A stretch of 64,000 bases of DNA from Sporomusa malonica (GTDB taxonomy: Bacteria; Bacillota; Negativicutes; Sporomusales; Sporomusaceae): the NCBI RefSeq assembly GCF_900176355.1, contig NZ_FWXI01000010.1, forward strand, positions 1-64,000, read 5' to 3'. The notes below the pieces were generated by a model that was not told the DNA's origin, did no database searches, and was given only the letters and a program-made list of their open reading frames with translations. Positions 24,628 to 33,703 of the stretch are shown here, piece by piece (the stretch's first letter is position 1; the number at the start of each line of letters is the position of its first letter). Both the position numbers and the translations under genes were made by a program.

Positions 24628-25758
24628 CTATTCATTATCCTGGCCGCGTTCAGGCTTATGTTCATCAGTGCCTTCTGGCGAGTGTTCTGCTTTCGACTCA
24701 TGCATTTTATGCTGAACATAGGATGCTATGCCATGAGCCACTACGCCAGCGGTAGTCACGCCAGCCAGGATAGCGCCAACTTTGTCTGCGTTGGCAATTG
24801 TATTAGGCACCGGAATGTTAGGCAAGCGCTCATAAAAAGGATCATTATCCCAGAAATTGTTAGCCGCACAGGCCACACAAGGCGCGCCTGATTGGATAGG
24901 ATAGCTCATACCGTTCCACCAACGCATATTGCCACAGGAATTATAAGCCTCAGGTCCCCGGCAGCCTACCTTGTACAGACACCAGCCAGCTTTACTGGCC
25001 ATGTCGTCAAACTTCTCAACAAACATGCCCGAATCAAAGAATGGGCGCCGGTAACAGGTATCATGAATGCGGTTGCCAAAGAATTGCTTTGGCCGTCCCT
25101 GATTATCAACAGGCGGCAGTTGCCCGAATAACACATAGTGCATGATTGTACCTGTCAAAACTTCAGGAATCGGCGGACAGCCAGGAACTTTGATAATAGG
25201 CTTACCGCTAATTACTTCACTTACAGCCACGGATTTAGTCGGATTAGGTCTGGCAGCCTGAATGCCACCCCAGGCGGCACAGGAACCATTTTCAATAATA
25301 GCTGCCGCATTTTGAGCAACATGTTTCAAGGTTTCAAGAATTGGTTTGCCGCCGACCATACAGTATATACCGTTTTCAGCAGTAGGTACAGCTCCTTCAA
25401 ATATTAGAACATATTGACCAGCGTACTTTTTAATGGTTTCTTCCAAGTGATGCTCAAGCGGTTCGCCGGCTGCAGCGGCTAATACATCCATATATTCAAG
25501 AGCAATCATATTTAATACAAGATCTGAAGCTAGCGGTGACTGCGAGCGGATAAAGCTTTCATCACAGCCTGTACACTCGTGACCGTGGAGCCAAATAACT
25601 GGCAGCAGCGGCTTTTTATCAGCTGCTTCAATTACTTGAGGTAAAAATTCAGTGGATAAGCCCATCATGCTGGTCAGGGCCACGCATGTTTTTAGGAAGT
25701 CGCGCCGACCAATATTTTTCTTCTGGAATAATTCCCAAAGGGTATCCCGCTTTTCCAT
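24628..25758 (-). CDS. hyaA: [NiFe]-hydrogenase small subunit, Tat-exported
   Basis: A 376-aa subunit with a twin-arginine signal (GRRDFLKTCVALTSM). Proximal cluster ligands are in HECTGCDES and NGSCAAWGG with CPPIP; medial and distal cluster ligands in HDTCYRRPFFDSG, WCLYKVGCRG and CVACAANNFWD. A C-terminal span (GAILAGVTTAGVVAHG) anchors it, and a His/Glu-rich tail follows. It carries electrons to the cytochrome b. First gene of the operon; no hyp maturation genes are present in this window. Confidence 0.95.
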   Translation of the reverse strand: MEKRDTLWELFQKKNIGRRDFLKTCVALTSMMGLSTEFLPQVIEAADKKPLLPVIWLHGHECTGCDESFIRSQSPLASDLVLNMIALEYMDVLAAAAGEPLEHHLEETIKKYAGQYVLIFEGAVPTAENGIYCMVGGKPILETLKHVAQNAAAIIENGSCAAWGGIQAARPNPTKSVAVSEVISGKPIIKVPGCPPIPEVLTGTIMHYVLFGQLPPVDNQGRPKQFFGNRIHDTCYRRPFFDSGMFVEKFDDMASKAGWCLYKVGCRGPEAYNSCGNMRWWNGMSYPIQSGAPCVACAANNFWDNDPFYERLPNIPVPNTIANADKVGAILAGVTTAGVVAHGIASYVQHKMHESKAEHSPEGTDEHKPERGQDNE

Positions 25759-25960
25759 AGTCGCCCCCCTTAAAATAAGTATTCCTAACTAATCCCTTTA
25801 TTTGGTATTCTCTCTTTTTTCTGAATTTCCTGTCCATTTTAGTTTGAAAGTAAAAATAATTATCCATTGATCTATTTTGTGAAATTCAGAGATTACGGCT
25901 GCCACATCCGCGCAATTATTCGGCTTTATTAGATTTCCTTTCCTGGGAGCATTTATACAG

Positions 25961-26040
25961 AAAACGAGATTGCCTTTCTCGCTTGCAATGACCGGATAAC
26001 GGTATCATCATTGCGAACGGTAGTATAGCAATCTCGTTTT
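25961..26040. repeat. inverted-repeat family 2, copy between hya and nirJ genes
   Basis: AAAACGAGATTGC...GCAATGA is mirrored by TCATTGC...GCAATCTCGTTTT, followed by more T. As well as being a repeat copy it can terminate transcripts of nirJ2 on the minus strand. Confidence 0.75.
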
Positions 26041-26053
26041 TCTCAATAACCTG

Positions 26054-27046
26054 TTATTTATCTCTGCAGCCTCGGCTGCACCAGGGTTCTTCCGCTAAAT
26101 AATCTCCATCTGAGTAGTAATACGCTCTGGCGCGGCAGCCGCCACACAGTTGATCAAAACCGCAGGAACCGCAGCCGCCTTTGAGTGGTTCATGGCGAAG
26201 TTCCTTAAATACTTGACTATCCTGCCAGATTGCATCAAAGGCAGTTTCCCGCACATTGCCAACTTTCAGCGGCAGATACGGGCAAGGTTGCACATCACCG
26301 TTAGGCAGTATTACGCAATAAGTGGTTCCGGCCAGACACCCTCTGGTATAACGCATAGGTACGCCCCGCTCTTTGGCAATACGCATAAATTGTGGAGCGC
26401 ACGTTGGTTTTAGCTCAATCGAAGTAGCTGCCTGCTTATCAAGAATACGTGTCAGCAGAGCTTCATACTGAGCGGTCTTTAGTGTTGTGTCTTCAATATC
26501 TTTCCCCCGACCTGCCGGCACCAGGAAAAAAATGTGATGAGCCACAGCACCGAGTTCAACAGCAAAGTCAGTAAGGTCTGTCACTTCGTTTTCATTCCAA
26601 TTGCTCACTGTCGTATGGATTTGAAATGGCAAACCAGCCTCCCGGCAGGTTCTTATGCCTTCCATAGTCTGCTGCCAAGCTCCTTTAAGCCCGCGAAAAG
26701 TATCATGGCGCTCAGGGTCGCGACTGTCCACACTGATCCCTGCGCACATCAGTCCGGCAGACTTCAGCCTGGCAGGTACATCACCGGTAAGCATAATACC
26801 ATTAGTGCCGAGAACAGGTCTAAGGCCAACTGAAGCAGCATGTGAGATGAGTTCATAGATATCGGGACGAAGCATGGGTTCACCGCCGCTTAAGATCATA
26901 ATCTTAAAACCAGCTTTCGCTATCTCGCTGAGCAGTTTTTTTCCTTCGTCTGTGCTTAACTCATCTACCCGTTTAGCACCAGCATCACGATAACAGTGCA
27001 CACAGTTAATGTTACACTGCTGAGTGGTATTCCATGAGATTATCAT
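26054..27046 (-). CDS. nirJ2: radical SAM protein NirJ2 (heme-pathway type)
   Basis: A 330-aa radical SAM/SPASM enzyme: cluster motif CNINCVHCYRD, GGEPMLR SAM site, and C-terminal cysteines CLAGTTYC, C in GDVQPCPY, CGSCGFDQLCGGCRA and a final CSRGC for auxiliary clusters. Sequence and pairing match the NirJ1/NirJ2 proteins, relatives of heme d1 NirJ and heme AhbD that act on siroheme-derived tetrapyrroles. The ATG at 27046 has AAGGAG seven bases upstream; the longer frame overlaps NirJ1. Confidence 0.85.
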   Translation of the reverse strand: MIISWNTTQQCNINCVHCYRDAGAKRVDELSTDEGKKLLSEIAKAGFKIMILSGGEPMLRPDIYELISHAASVGLRPVLGTNGIMLTGDVPARLKSAGLMCAGISVDSRDPERHDTFRGLKGAWQQTMEGIRTCREAGLPFQIHTTVSNWNENEVTDLTDFAVELGAVAHHIFFLVPAGRGKDIEDTTLKTAQYEALLTRILDKQAATSIELKPTCAPQFMRIAKERGVPMRYTRGCLAGTTYCVILPNGDVQPCPYLPLKVGNVRETAFDAIWQDSQVFKELRHEPLKGGCGSCGFDQLCGGCRARAYYYSDGDYLAEEPWCSRGCRDK

Positions 27047-27050
27047 GCAG

Positions 27051-28223
27051 TTACTCCTTATAATCAGTAAGATAGCAGGCCGGATCTTCGCTCCATAGAT
27101 CACCAGATACGGCTTCGGCTCTTATCCGACAGCCACCACAAAAACTTTTATACCGGCACTCGCCGCAACGGCCGGTGACATGGCTTTGTTTGTCACGAAG
27201 CTTGCACAAAAATTCATCCTGGGTATTTTGCCAAATTTGGCTGAACGGCTGCTTCCGTACATTGCCCAGCGACTTATGTCCCCAGAATTGACAGGCGTGA
27301 ACATTGCCCTGCGGATCAACATTGGCCATTTTCTGCCCGGCTGAACACCCGCCATGCATAGACAGGAGTTCTTTAATTTCTGGCACGCGCTCAGGTTGGG
27401 TACGTTCAAAATATTGCAGAATATAAATCCCATCAGCATGGTTGTCAGTAGTAAGAATCTCAACCTCAATACCGCGCCGGTGGAAATCCAGTGTCCGTTC
27501 AATCAGAAGTTCTATAGTCTGGCGTTTTTGTTCTGGCGTGGTATCAAGTTCAGCCATCTCCCGGCCACGTCCGGCATATACCAGATGATACATACAGAAG
27601 CGAGGAATCTTTTCCCGCTCAACAATATCTAAAATATCAGGTAAAGTGTGATAGTTAAGTTTGTTCACAGTAAAGCGGATGCCTGTTTTGTTGCCCGCCG
27701 CAATTGAGTTGCGAATCCCTGCAATTGTTTCTTGAAATGCGCCTTTTTTGCCCCGAAAATAGTCATGGACTTCTTCATTACCGTCTACACTGACACCGAC
27801 ATACTGGAAACCAATATCTTTGATGCGTTTGGCCATCTCTGGTGTAATCAGCGTACCATTTGTCGAGATAACAGGGCGAATCCCCTTTTCAATGGTATAC
27901 GCACCTAATTCAAACAAATCCTTCCGTACGAGCGGCTCACCACCGGAAAACAGTAAGACTGGCACCTTCATATCTGCCAAATCATCAATAAAAGCTTTAG
28001 CTTCAGCAGTTGTAAATTCTCCGGCATATTCACGGTCTTCGGCACAAATATAACAGTGCTGACAATTCAGATTACAGCGATTAGTCGAGTTCCATACGAC
28101 AATCGGTGTTGCATCTGAAGAAAATTGAAGCATCTGTGGCGGCAAATGGCGCGAACTGCGGCCATATTTTACTATGTCCGACACGGTAGCTGTGCCGCAA
28201 AGCAATTTAGTGCAACCTATCAT
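27051..28223 (-). CDS. nirJ1: radical SAM protein NirJ1 (heme-pathway type)
   Basis: A 390-aa radical SAM/SPASM enzyme. An N-terminal 35-residue extension precedes WNSTNRCNLNCQHCYICAED; then GGEPLVR, and SPASM cysteines in GGCSAGQK, NVHACQFWGH, CGECRYKSFCGGCR and a last Cys near the end. It is directly upstream of nirJ2 with a four-base gap. In organisms with this pair they are linked to siroheme-dependent heme synthesis or a related tetrapyrrole; the ahb genes are not in this window. Confidence 0.85.
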   Translation of the reverse strand: MIGCTKLLCGTATVSDIVKYGRSSRHLPPQMLQFSSDATPIVVWNSTNRCNLNCQHCYICAEDREYAGEFTTAEAKAFIDDLADMKVPVLLFSGGEPLVRKDLFELGAYTIEKGIRPVISTNGTLITPEMAKRIKDIGFQYVGVSVDGNEEVHDYFRGKKGAFQETIAGIRNSIAAGNKTGIRFTVNKLNYHTLPDILDIVEREKIPRFCMYHLVYAGRGREMAELDTTPEQKRQTIELLIERTLDFHRRGIEVEILTTDNHADGIYILQYFERTQPERVPEIKELLSMHGGCSAGQKMANVDPQGNVHACQFWGHKSLGNVRKQPFSQIWQNTQDEFLCKLRDKQSHVTGRCGECRYKSFCGGCRIRAEAVSGDLWSEDPACYLTDYKE

Positions 28224-28389
28224 CTTTATTTATGTCTCCTTCGAAAATTAAGTTTAATGATAATTTCGACATTCCCCAGGGTGTTCCCTGCTGACATCCC
28301 CAAACTTTCCTACTATCTATTGAAAATTAGGTCCACTTAGATTTAGTTTAATTATGGCAAATTTTACAGACAAATACAAGTTAGAATAC

Positions 28390-28462
28390 ATAAAGAAAAC
28401 ACGGCTTGCGCCGAGCCTTTGGCGAAAGCGGAAGCCGATGTTGCCCTTATCCAGACGGATAA
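28390..28462 (+). repeat. stem-loop repeat family 1, copy C
   Basis: Same core as copy A (stem CGGCTT/AAGCCG, inner CGCC/GGCG), but the AAAGT-TAT-ACTTT hairpin is missing while the flanking TTATCC and GGATAA remain and now pair across four bases. It ends directly on the A-run of the trxA terminator. Confidence 0.85.
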
Positions 28463-28463
28463 A

Positions 28464-28491
28464 AAACTCCCGGATTTTATTCCAGGAGTTT
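28464..28491 (-). terminator. terminator of leuS-trxA
   Basis: AAACTCC and GGAGTTT form a seven-pair stem; on the minus strand a TTTTTT run follows. Confidence 0.8.
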
Positions 28492-28500
28492 CAAGTTTGC

Positions 28501-28824
28501 TTATAATACTTTTTCTAAAGTATCGCCAATATCTTTTTGTGGACGGTAACCAGTAATCCTGCCGACTTCACTGCCGCCTTTAAAGACTATCAGCGTCGGA
28601 ATGCTCATCACGTTGTATTGGCTGGCCAAAGCCTGCTGTTCATCAATATTTACCTTGGTTACAACTGCCCGGCCCTCAAAGTTTTTAGCCACTGCCTCAA
28701 CTTCCGGTCCAACCATTTTGCAAGGGCCGCACCATGGAGCCCAAAAGTCTACTAGCACTGGTTTGTCAGACTTGAGTACAGCATCATTGAATTCAGTCAT
28801 GCTTGCTATGGTAAGCACACTCAT
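28501..28824 (-). CDS. trxA: thioredoxin
   Basis: A 107-aa classical thioredoxin: FWAPWCGPCKM active site (Cys residues about 32 and 35), cis-proline in SIPTLIVFKGG, and G in VGRITGYRP. It reduces protein disulfides in the cytosol. It follows leuS by 32 bases on the same strand and shares its terminator. Confidence 0.95.
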   Translation of the reverse strand: MSVLTIASMTEFNDAVLKSDKPVLVDFWAPWCGPCKMVGPEVEAVAKNFEGRAVVTKVNIDEQQALASQYNVMSIPTLIVFKGGSEVGRITGYRPQKDIGDTLEKVL

Positions 28825-28856
28825 TTTTTCCGCCTCCTCATTTTTATTTATTATCT

Positions 28857-31337
28857 CTATTTTACAACAATATTAACCAGCTTCTGCGGGACCGATATGA
28901 CTTTAACAATTTGCTTGCCGACAATAAGCGCTTGAACTTTTTCTTGACTAAGGGCTGTCTTTTCGAGTTCCTTGGCACTCAGACCAAACGGAACTACAAC
29001 CTTATCCCGGACCTTGCCGTTAATCTGTAGTACAATCTCAACCTCTTCTACTTCCATCGCGGCAGCCTCAAAGGTCGGCCACAACTGTTTGTGCACGCTG
29101 CCCTCAGCAAGGGTTTCCATCCAGAGTTCCTCAGTAACATGCGGCGCAAACGGCGCAAGCATTTTTAAGAGCCCTGACACTACTTCCCGCGCTAAACCAA
29201 CATTGGGCGTTACACCCTGTTCTCTAAGCGCATACATAGCATTCACCAGTTCCATAATAGCGCTGATAGCTGTATTGAAGTTAAACCGCTGTCCAATATC
29301 CTCAGTTACCCGCTTAATGGTCACGTGAAGGATACGGCGAAGCTCTTTTTCTTCTTTGCTCAACTGCTTGGGGTCATAGTCTGTTACTTCTTCTTTGACT
29401 AGCGGTGCATAATAACCAACAATCCGCCACAAACGCCCTAAGAACCGGTAGGCGCCTTCTACCCCCTGGTCGCTCCACTCCAAGTCTCGTTCTGGCGGAG
29501 CAGCAAACAGGATAAATAGTCTGGCTGTGTCAGCACCATATTTACCGATAATCTCTTCAGGTGAAACTACATTACCTTTAGACTTAGACATTTTTGCACC
29601 GTCTTTGATAACCATCCCCTGAGTCAGAAGGTTTTTGAACGGCTCATTGACATTAACCAAGCCGGCATCCTTAAGTACTTTGGTAAAGAACCGCGAATAC
29701 AAGAGATGGAGAATAGCATGTTCAATACCACCGATGTATTGGTCAACAGGCATCCAGTAGTTAGCCTTGTCGGGATCGAACGGCTCATCGGTGCTGTGCG
29801 GGCTGGTATAGCGGAAATAGTACCAAGACGAACAGATGAAGGTGTCCATGGTGTCTGTTTCACGCCGCGCTTTACTGCCGCACTTAGGACAAGTACAGTT
29901 TATAAATTCTTCGGCTTTAGCCAGAGGCGATACTGACCCACTGGCAAAGTCAACATTTTCAGGCAGCAAAATAGGCAGTTGATCTTTAGGAACAGGCACT
30001 GTACCACAGTCCGGACAATAGATGACCGGAATGGGTGCACCCCAATAGCGCTGGCGGGAGATCAGCCAGTCGCGCAGACGGTAGTTGATGCGGCGTTTGC
30101 CTATCCCCTGTGTCTCAAACCACTGAGCAATTTTGACCTTGCCTGCTTCATTATCCAAACCGCTAAATTCTCCAGAGTTAACCATAGTCCCCTGACCATC
30201 ATAAGCTCCGGTCATATCACTTAGATCAAGCTCTTTGCCAACCGGCTGAACTACAACTTTTTTGGATAATCCATATTTTCCGGCAAATTCCCAGTCGCGC
30301 TGGTCATGAGCTGGTACCCCCATTACTGCGCCTGTACCATATTCCACCAAAACATAGTTAGCTATCCAGATAGGTACTTGCTCACCGGTAAACGGGTGAA
30401 GGGCATACGCGCCGGTGAAGACACCTTCTTTTTCAGTCTCATTTGAAGTGCGAGCAATTTCACTTTGGCCGCGAACGCGCTCAACAAAGGCCCTGACAGC
30501 CGCTTCTTCCGGGTTACCGGTAATCAGCTTGTCCACCAATGCATGTTCAGGTGCCAGTACAATATAACTTACCCCGAAAACGGTGTCATGACGGGTAGTG
30601 TATACAGCAATCTTATCGTTAATATCTAGCACAGCAAAGCTGAATTCAGCGCCTTCACTGCGGCCGATCCAGTTTTCCTGCATGGTTTTAACACGATCAG
30701 GCCAGCCTTTGAGCTCAGCCAGGTCGGTTAAGAGACGGTCAGCATAGTCTGTTATTTTGAGAAACCATTGTTCAAGATCTTTTTTAATGACAACCGAGTC
30801 ACAACGCCAGCAGCGACCATCAACCACCTGCTCATTGGCCAGCACGGTATTGCAGTCATTACACCAGTTTACTGCTGCTTTCTTTTTATAGGCTAACCCC
30901 CGTTCAAAAAACAGCAAAAACAGCCACTGTGTCCAATGATAGTATTTAGGGTGGCAGGTGGCCACCTCACGGTCCCAGTCATATGATAAGCCCAGCTCTT
31001 GCTGCTGGCGGCGCATGTTAGCAATATTTTCCCATGTCCAAGACGAAGGATGAATGCCATGCTTGATAGCTGCGTTTTCGGCAGGCATGCCAAAGGCATC
31101 CCACCCCATAGGGTGCAGCACATTATAGCCTTGCATTACCTTAAATCTGGCAACAACATCACCAATTGAGTAGTTACGTACATGGCCCATGTGCAGGTTG
31201 CCTGACGGATAAGGAAACATCTCCAGAACATAATATTCTGGTCGCTGGCGATTAATGGTTGTGCGGAAGGCATCGTTTTCAACCCAGAGTTTTTGCCACT
31301 TGGCTTCAATCTCTTGTGGCGTGTATTTTTCATTCAT
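28857..31337 (-). CDS. leuS: leucyl-tRNA synthetase
   Basis: An 826-aa class I synthetase: HMGH signature in [15 protein letters not shown], zinc-type and editing regions in the middle ([18 protein letters not shown]), and [10 protein letters not shown]. It charges tRNA-Leu. The start is the ATG at 31337 ([18 protein letters not shown]); the frame is open further into the T-box leader and would give a false longer protein. Confidence 0.97.
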   Translation of the reverse strand: MNEKYTPQEIEAKWQKLWVENDAFRTTINRQRPEYYVLEMFPYPSGNLHMGHVRNYSIGDVVARFKVMQGYNVLHPMGWDAFGMPAENAAIKHGIHPSSWTWENIANMRRQQQELGLSYDWDREVATCHPKYYHWTQWLFLLFFERGLAYKKKAAVNWCNDCNTVLANEQVVDGRCWRCDSVVIKKDLEQWFLKITDYADRLLTDLAELKGWPDRVKTMQENWIGRSEGAEFSFAVLDINDKIAVYTTRHDTVFGVSYIVLAPEHALVDKLITGNPEEAAVRAFVERVRGQSEIARTSNETEKEGVFTGAYALHPFTGEQVPIWIANYVLVEYGTGAVMGVPAHDQRDWEFAGKYGLSKKVVVQPVGKELDLSDMTGAYDGQGTMVNSGEFSGLDNEAGKVKIAQWFETQGIGKRRINYRLRDWLISRQRYWGAPIPVIYCPDCGTVPVPKDQLPILLPENVDFASGSVSPLAKAEEFINCTCPKCGSKARRETDTMDTFICSSWYYFRYTSPHSTDEPFDPDKANYWMPVDQYIGGIEHAILHLLYSRFFTKVLKDAGLVNVNEPFKNLLTQGMVIKDGAKMSKSKGNVVSPEEIIGKYGADTARLFILFAAPPERDLEWSDQGVEGAYRFLGRLWRIVGYYAPLVKEEVTDYDPKQLSKEEKELRRILHVTIKRVTEDIGQRFNFNTAISAIMELVNAMYALREQGVTPNVGLAREVVSGLLKMLAPFAPHVTEELWMETLAEGSVHKQLWPTFEAAAMEVEEVEIVLQINGKVRDKVVVPFGLSAKELEKTALSQEKVQALIVGKQIVKVISVPQKLVNIVVK

Positions 31338-31364
31338 CGAGTAATTCAATCCCCCTCGGACAAT

Positions 31365-31606
31365 AGTAAAAAAAGTCCCGTGGCTGACGCCAGGGACGAG
31401 GTTTCTCGCGGTACCACCCTGTTTGATGACAGTTGTCATCCACTCTTCACCTATAACGCTGGCTTGCGTCGACCATTACAAAAAATTTCACGGCCGCTCC
31501 TGAGCAGCGAGTTCAGCTATCGTGCAGATTGGCTCGCAACAGCCGCCAACTTTCTGAACAGCATCCAATAAGCTTACTATTCTGCCTCTTCAGATTTGTA
31601 TGTTCC
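31365..31606 (-). ncRNA. leucine T-box leader
   Basis: On the minus strand the leader has GGGTGGTACCGCG (antiterminator T-box core, plus positions 31408-31420), a terminator GTCCC...GGGAC (31375-31397) with a T-run, and Stem I elements upstream. A CTC (Leu) triplet in GAACTCGC (plus 31509-31511) is in place for the specifier. It senses uncharged tRNA-Leu to allow leuS transcription. Confidence 0.92.
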
Positions 31607-31708
31607 ATTATATAGCAATAAATTGCAAAAGTCAACTTATGGCGGCACTGGCAAAAGCTGTTCTATATTAGGCAAATACTCATACAATAGTTCATAAGGA
31701 GGTGCGTC

Positions 31709-32113
31709 ATGTATAAGCTTATTATCGGCAATGTCAGAGTTAGTGTCAATGATGACAGTATTAAGCGGGAGCAGGCCGCCGCTTATGCCAAGCAGGCTAT
31801 TTCCGCCGCTGGCCAGCAAGGCAAGCTGCTTTCCTACGTTGAGCTTAGCGCCGGCCCGGACGGTATAGAAGTTGCAACTACCGAAAAGGCCGGCTGCCGC
31901 ATGATCAGGAAAAATATTAAGCAAAGCATGTTTGATGGTATCTTAGATGCTGCCAAAGAAAAACTCTACCCTACTGGAACTTTTTCACAAAAGGATTCAT
32001 GGTTTGACAGTGAAACAGGGCAGGAATGGCGCGGCACAGAGGTAGACACCGCCAGGGCAGAAGTATTGGCTAAGTTGGAGGAATGGATTAAATCAGTTAG
32101 CTCCAGTAACTAA
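31709..32113 (+). CDS. conserved hypothetical protein, 134 aa
   Basis: A soluble protein with AAGGAGGTG upstream of the ATG. It begins MYKLIIGNVRVSVNDDSI; a lysine/alanine helical middle and a C-terminal helix ending WIKSVSSSN follow. No catalytic motif is visible. Single gene with a terminator shared with the convergent gene downstream. Family not recognised. Confidence 0.7.
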   Translation: MYKLIIGNVRVSVNDDSIKREQAAAYAKQAISAAGQQGKLLSYVELSAGPDGIEVATTEKAGCRMIRKNIKQSMFDGILDAAKEKLYPTGTFSQKDSWFDSETGQEWRGTEVDTARAEVLAKLEEWIKSVSSSN

Positions 32114-32139
32114 AATGAATGCAAAATTAAGCAAAGAAC

Positions 32140-32180
32140 AAAACCACGCAGAATCCGAACTACGGAATCTGGGTGGTTTT
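32140..32180. terminator. bidirectional terminator
   Basis: AAACCAC/GTGGTTT, CAGA/TCTG and CCG/CGG form one interrupted hairpin between two convergent genes, with TTTTG on the right. Confidence 0.75.
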
Positions 32181-32184
32181 GTTT

Positions 32185-33561
32185 CTAGCAGTACAGGTCA
32201 TCCTTTTTCCGATCCCCGCAGCGGTCAGGCGCTAGTACGTAACTATACTTGCGGGCATAATATTGTCGGTGCTTAGCAACATGTGATAACAAATCAAGAA
32301 AACCCTCTATCTCCCGGAGGTTATTGTAGATACCAAAACTAATCCGAACCAATCCGGGAATGGTTTTATCATTTTGGGTCTGATAATGGCTGATTTCTTT
32401 TTCACTTAAATTCAGTAATTTTTCTACATAGGGGTGAGCACAGAACAGACCGTTGCGAACAGCAATTCCCGCTTCTTGGGATAAGATTTCTGCCACTTGG
32501 CTGTGGTGCATTCCTTCTAGGCTAAAGGATACCAGGCTTACTCTTTCTTCATCCCGATCCCGGGTACTGTACAAGGTAATGCCTGGGATAGTTGACAGAC
32601 CGCCGATGGCATAGTCAATCAATTTCCGTTCGTAATTGTGAATGTCACCAATATTTAGTCTAGATAGTGTCTCTATTGCTGTGATAAGTGCCAATACACC
32701 CATCATGTTGGGAGTTCCCGCTTCATATTTTGCAGGAGGACTATCCCATTCAATAGTTTGCTGCGACACCAAACCGACTGCCCCGCCACCCTGGTATACG
32801 GGAATGGCTTGTTCAAAGGTTTCTTTTGCCCCAATAAGAACCCCGGCGCCAAACGGCGCATACATCTTGTGTGCGGAAAAGGTCAGGTAATCAATATGTT
32901 CGGGAGAATCATACGGCTTCATATCAACAGGAGTATGCGGCACCCATTGGGCACCATCAACAAAAATTTTGGCACCATATTTATGGGCCAGCCGGGCAAT
33001 TGTATGAATTGGATTGATATAACCGGTCACATTTGAGGCACCAGTAACAGTCACAAGTTTTACTCTGCCCTCATAGGTCTGGAGTTTTAGCGCTAAGTTC
33101 TCTAATGATAATCTGCCCGAGCTTGTTATAGCTACATAATCAATAGTGAATTTATCCCGCCATGGCAGGTCATTAGCTAAATGTTCCATGTCTGTTGACA
33201 GAACCACCTGCTGCTTGTCATCAGTTGCTAAGGCATAGGCCAGCATATTGATTGATTCAGTTGTATTCTTGGTAAAAACTACAACATCATGTTTATCTGC
33301 CTTGACAAACTGTTTGACAACTTCCCGCCCGTGATCATAACGCTCTGAAGTAAGAATGGATTTATAACCTTTACCGCGATGAACAGAGGCATACCAGGGA
33401 GCGAAGCAGGCAATTTCTTTTAGCACCGAGCAAAGCGGCGGCGTGGTGGCCGCATTGTCAAAGTTAATCGCCGTAACGTATTTACCATTCGCTATCGGTA
33501 TCTTTGTATCAGCCCCGGCTACTAAGCTCCGGAAATAACTACTCAAGTTACGGTAAATCAT
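32185..33561 (-). CDS. class V aminotransferase, cysteine-desulfurase-like
   Basis: A 458-aa PLP enzyme: NFDNAATTPP start of the fold, FTKNTTESINM, VTGASNVTGYINP, FVDGAQWVPH and the PLP lysine in FSAHKMYAPFG. A C-terminal region contains RNGLFCAHPY, where SufS-type enzymes have the active Cys loop. It may move sulfur from cysteine, but no suf or isc genes are adjacent, and the family also includes lyases. The length is above the usual 400, with an N-terminal 30-residue extension and a basic, Cys-ending tail. Confidence 0.8.
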   Translation of the reverse strand: MIYRNLSSYFRSLVAGADTKIPIANGKYVTAINFDNAATTPPLCSVLKEIACFAPWYASVHRGKGYKSILTSERYDHGREVVKQFVKADKHDVVVFTKNTTESINMLAYALATDDKQQVVLSTDMEHLANDLPWRDKFTIDYVAITSSGRLSLENLALKLQTYEGRVKLVTVTGASNVTGYINPIHTIARLAHKYGAKIFVDGAQWVPHTPVDMKPYDSPEHIDYLTFSAHKMYAPFGAGVLIGAKETFEQAIPVYQGGGAVGLVSQQTIEWDSPPAKYEAGTPNMMGVLALITAIETLSRLNIGDIHNYERKLIDYAIGGLSTIPGITLYSTRDRDEERVSLVSFSLEGMHHSQVAEILSQEAGIAVRNGLFCAHPYVEKLLNLSEKEISHYQTQNDKTIPGLVRISFGIYNNLREIEGFLDLLSHVAKHRQYYARKYSYVLAPDRCGDRKKDDLYC

Positions 33562-33703
33562 ATTTCAACCCCGCTTTTAGCATAATCTAAGCTAATATGC
33601 CGTCGATATAATGTATGCCAATAGTTAAACTTGGGGAATCGTGTGCAGGATTTTTATCTACATTAATATAATTTATTATAGTTAAACAAAGCGGGAAGGA
33701 GCT

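Noticed and set aside
25649..25867. 72-codon minus-strand frame over the hyaA 5' end
   Set aside because: Overlaps the Tat signal of hyaA in another frame; no ribosome site.
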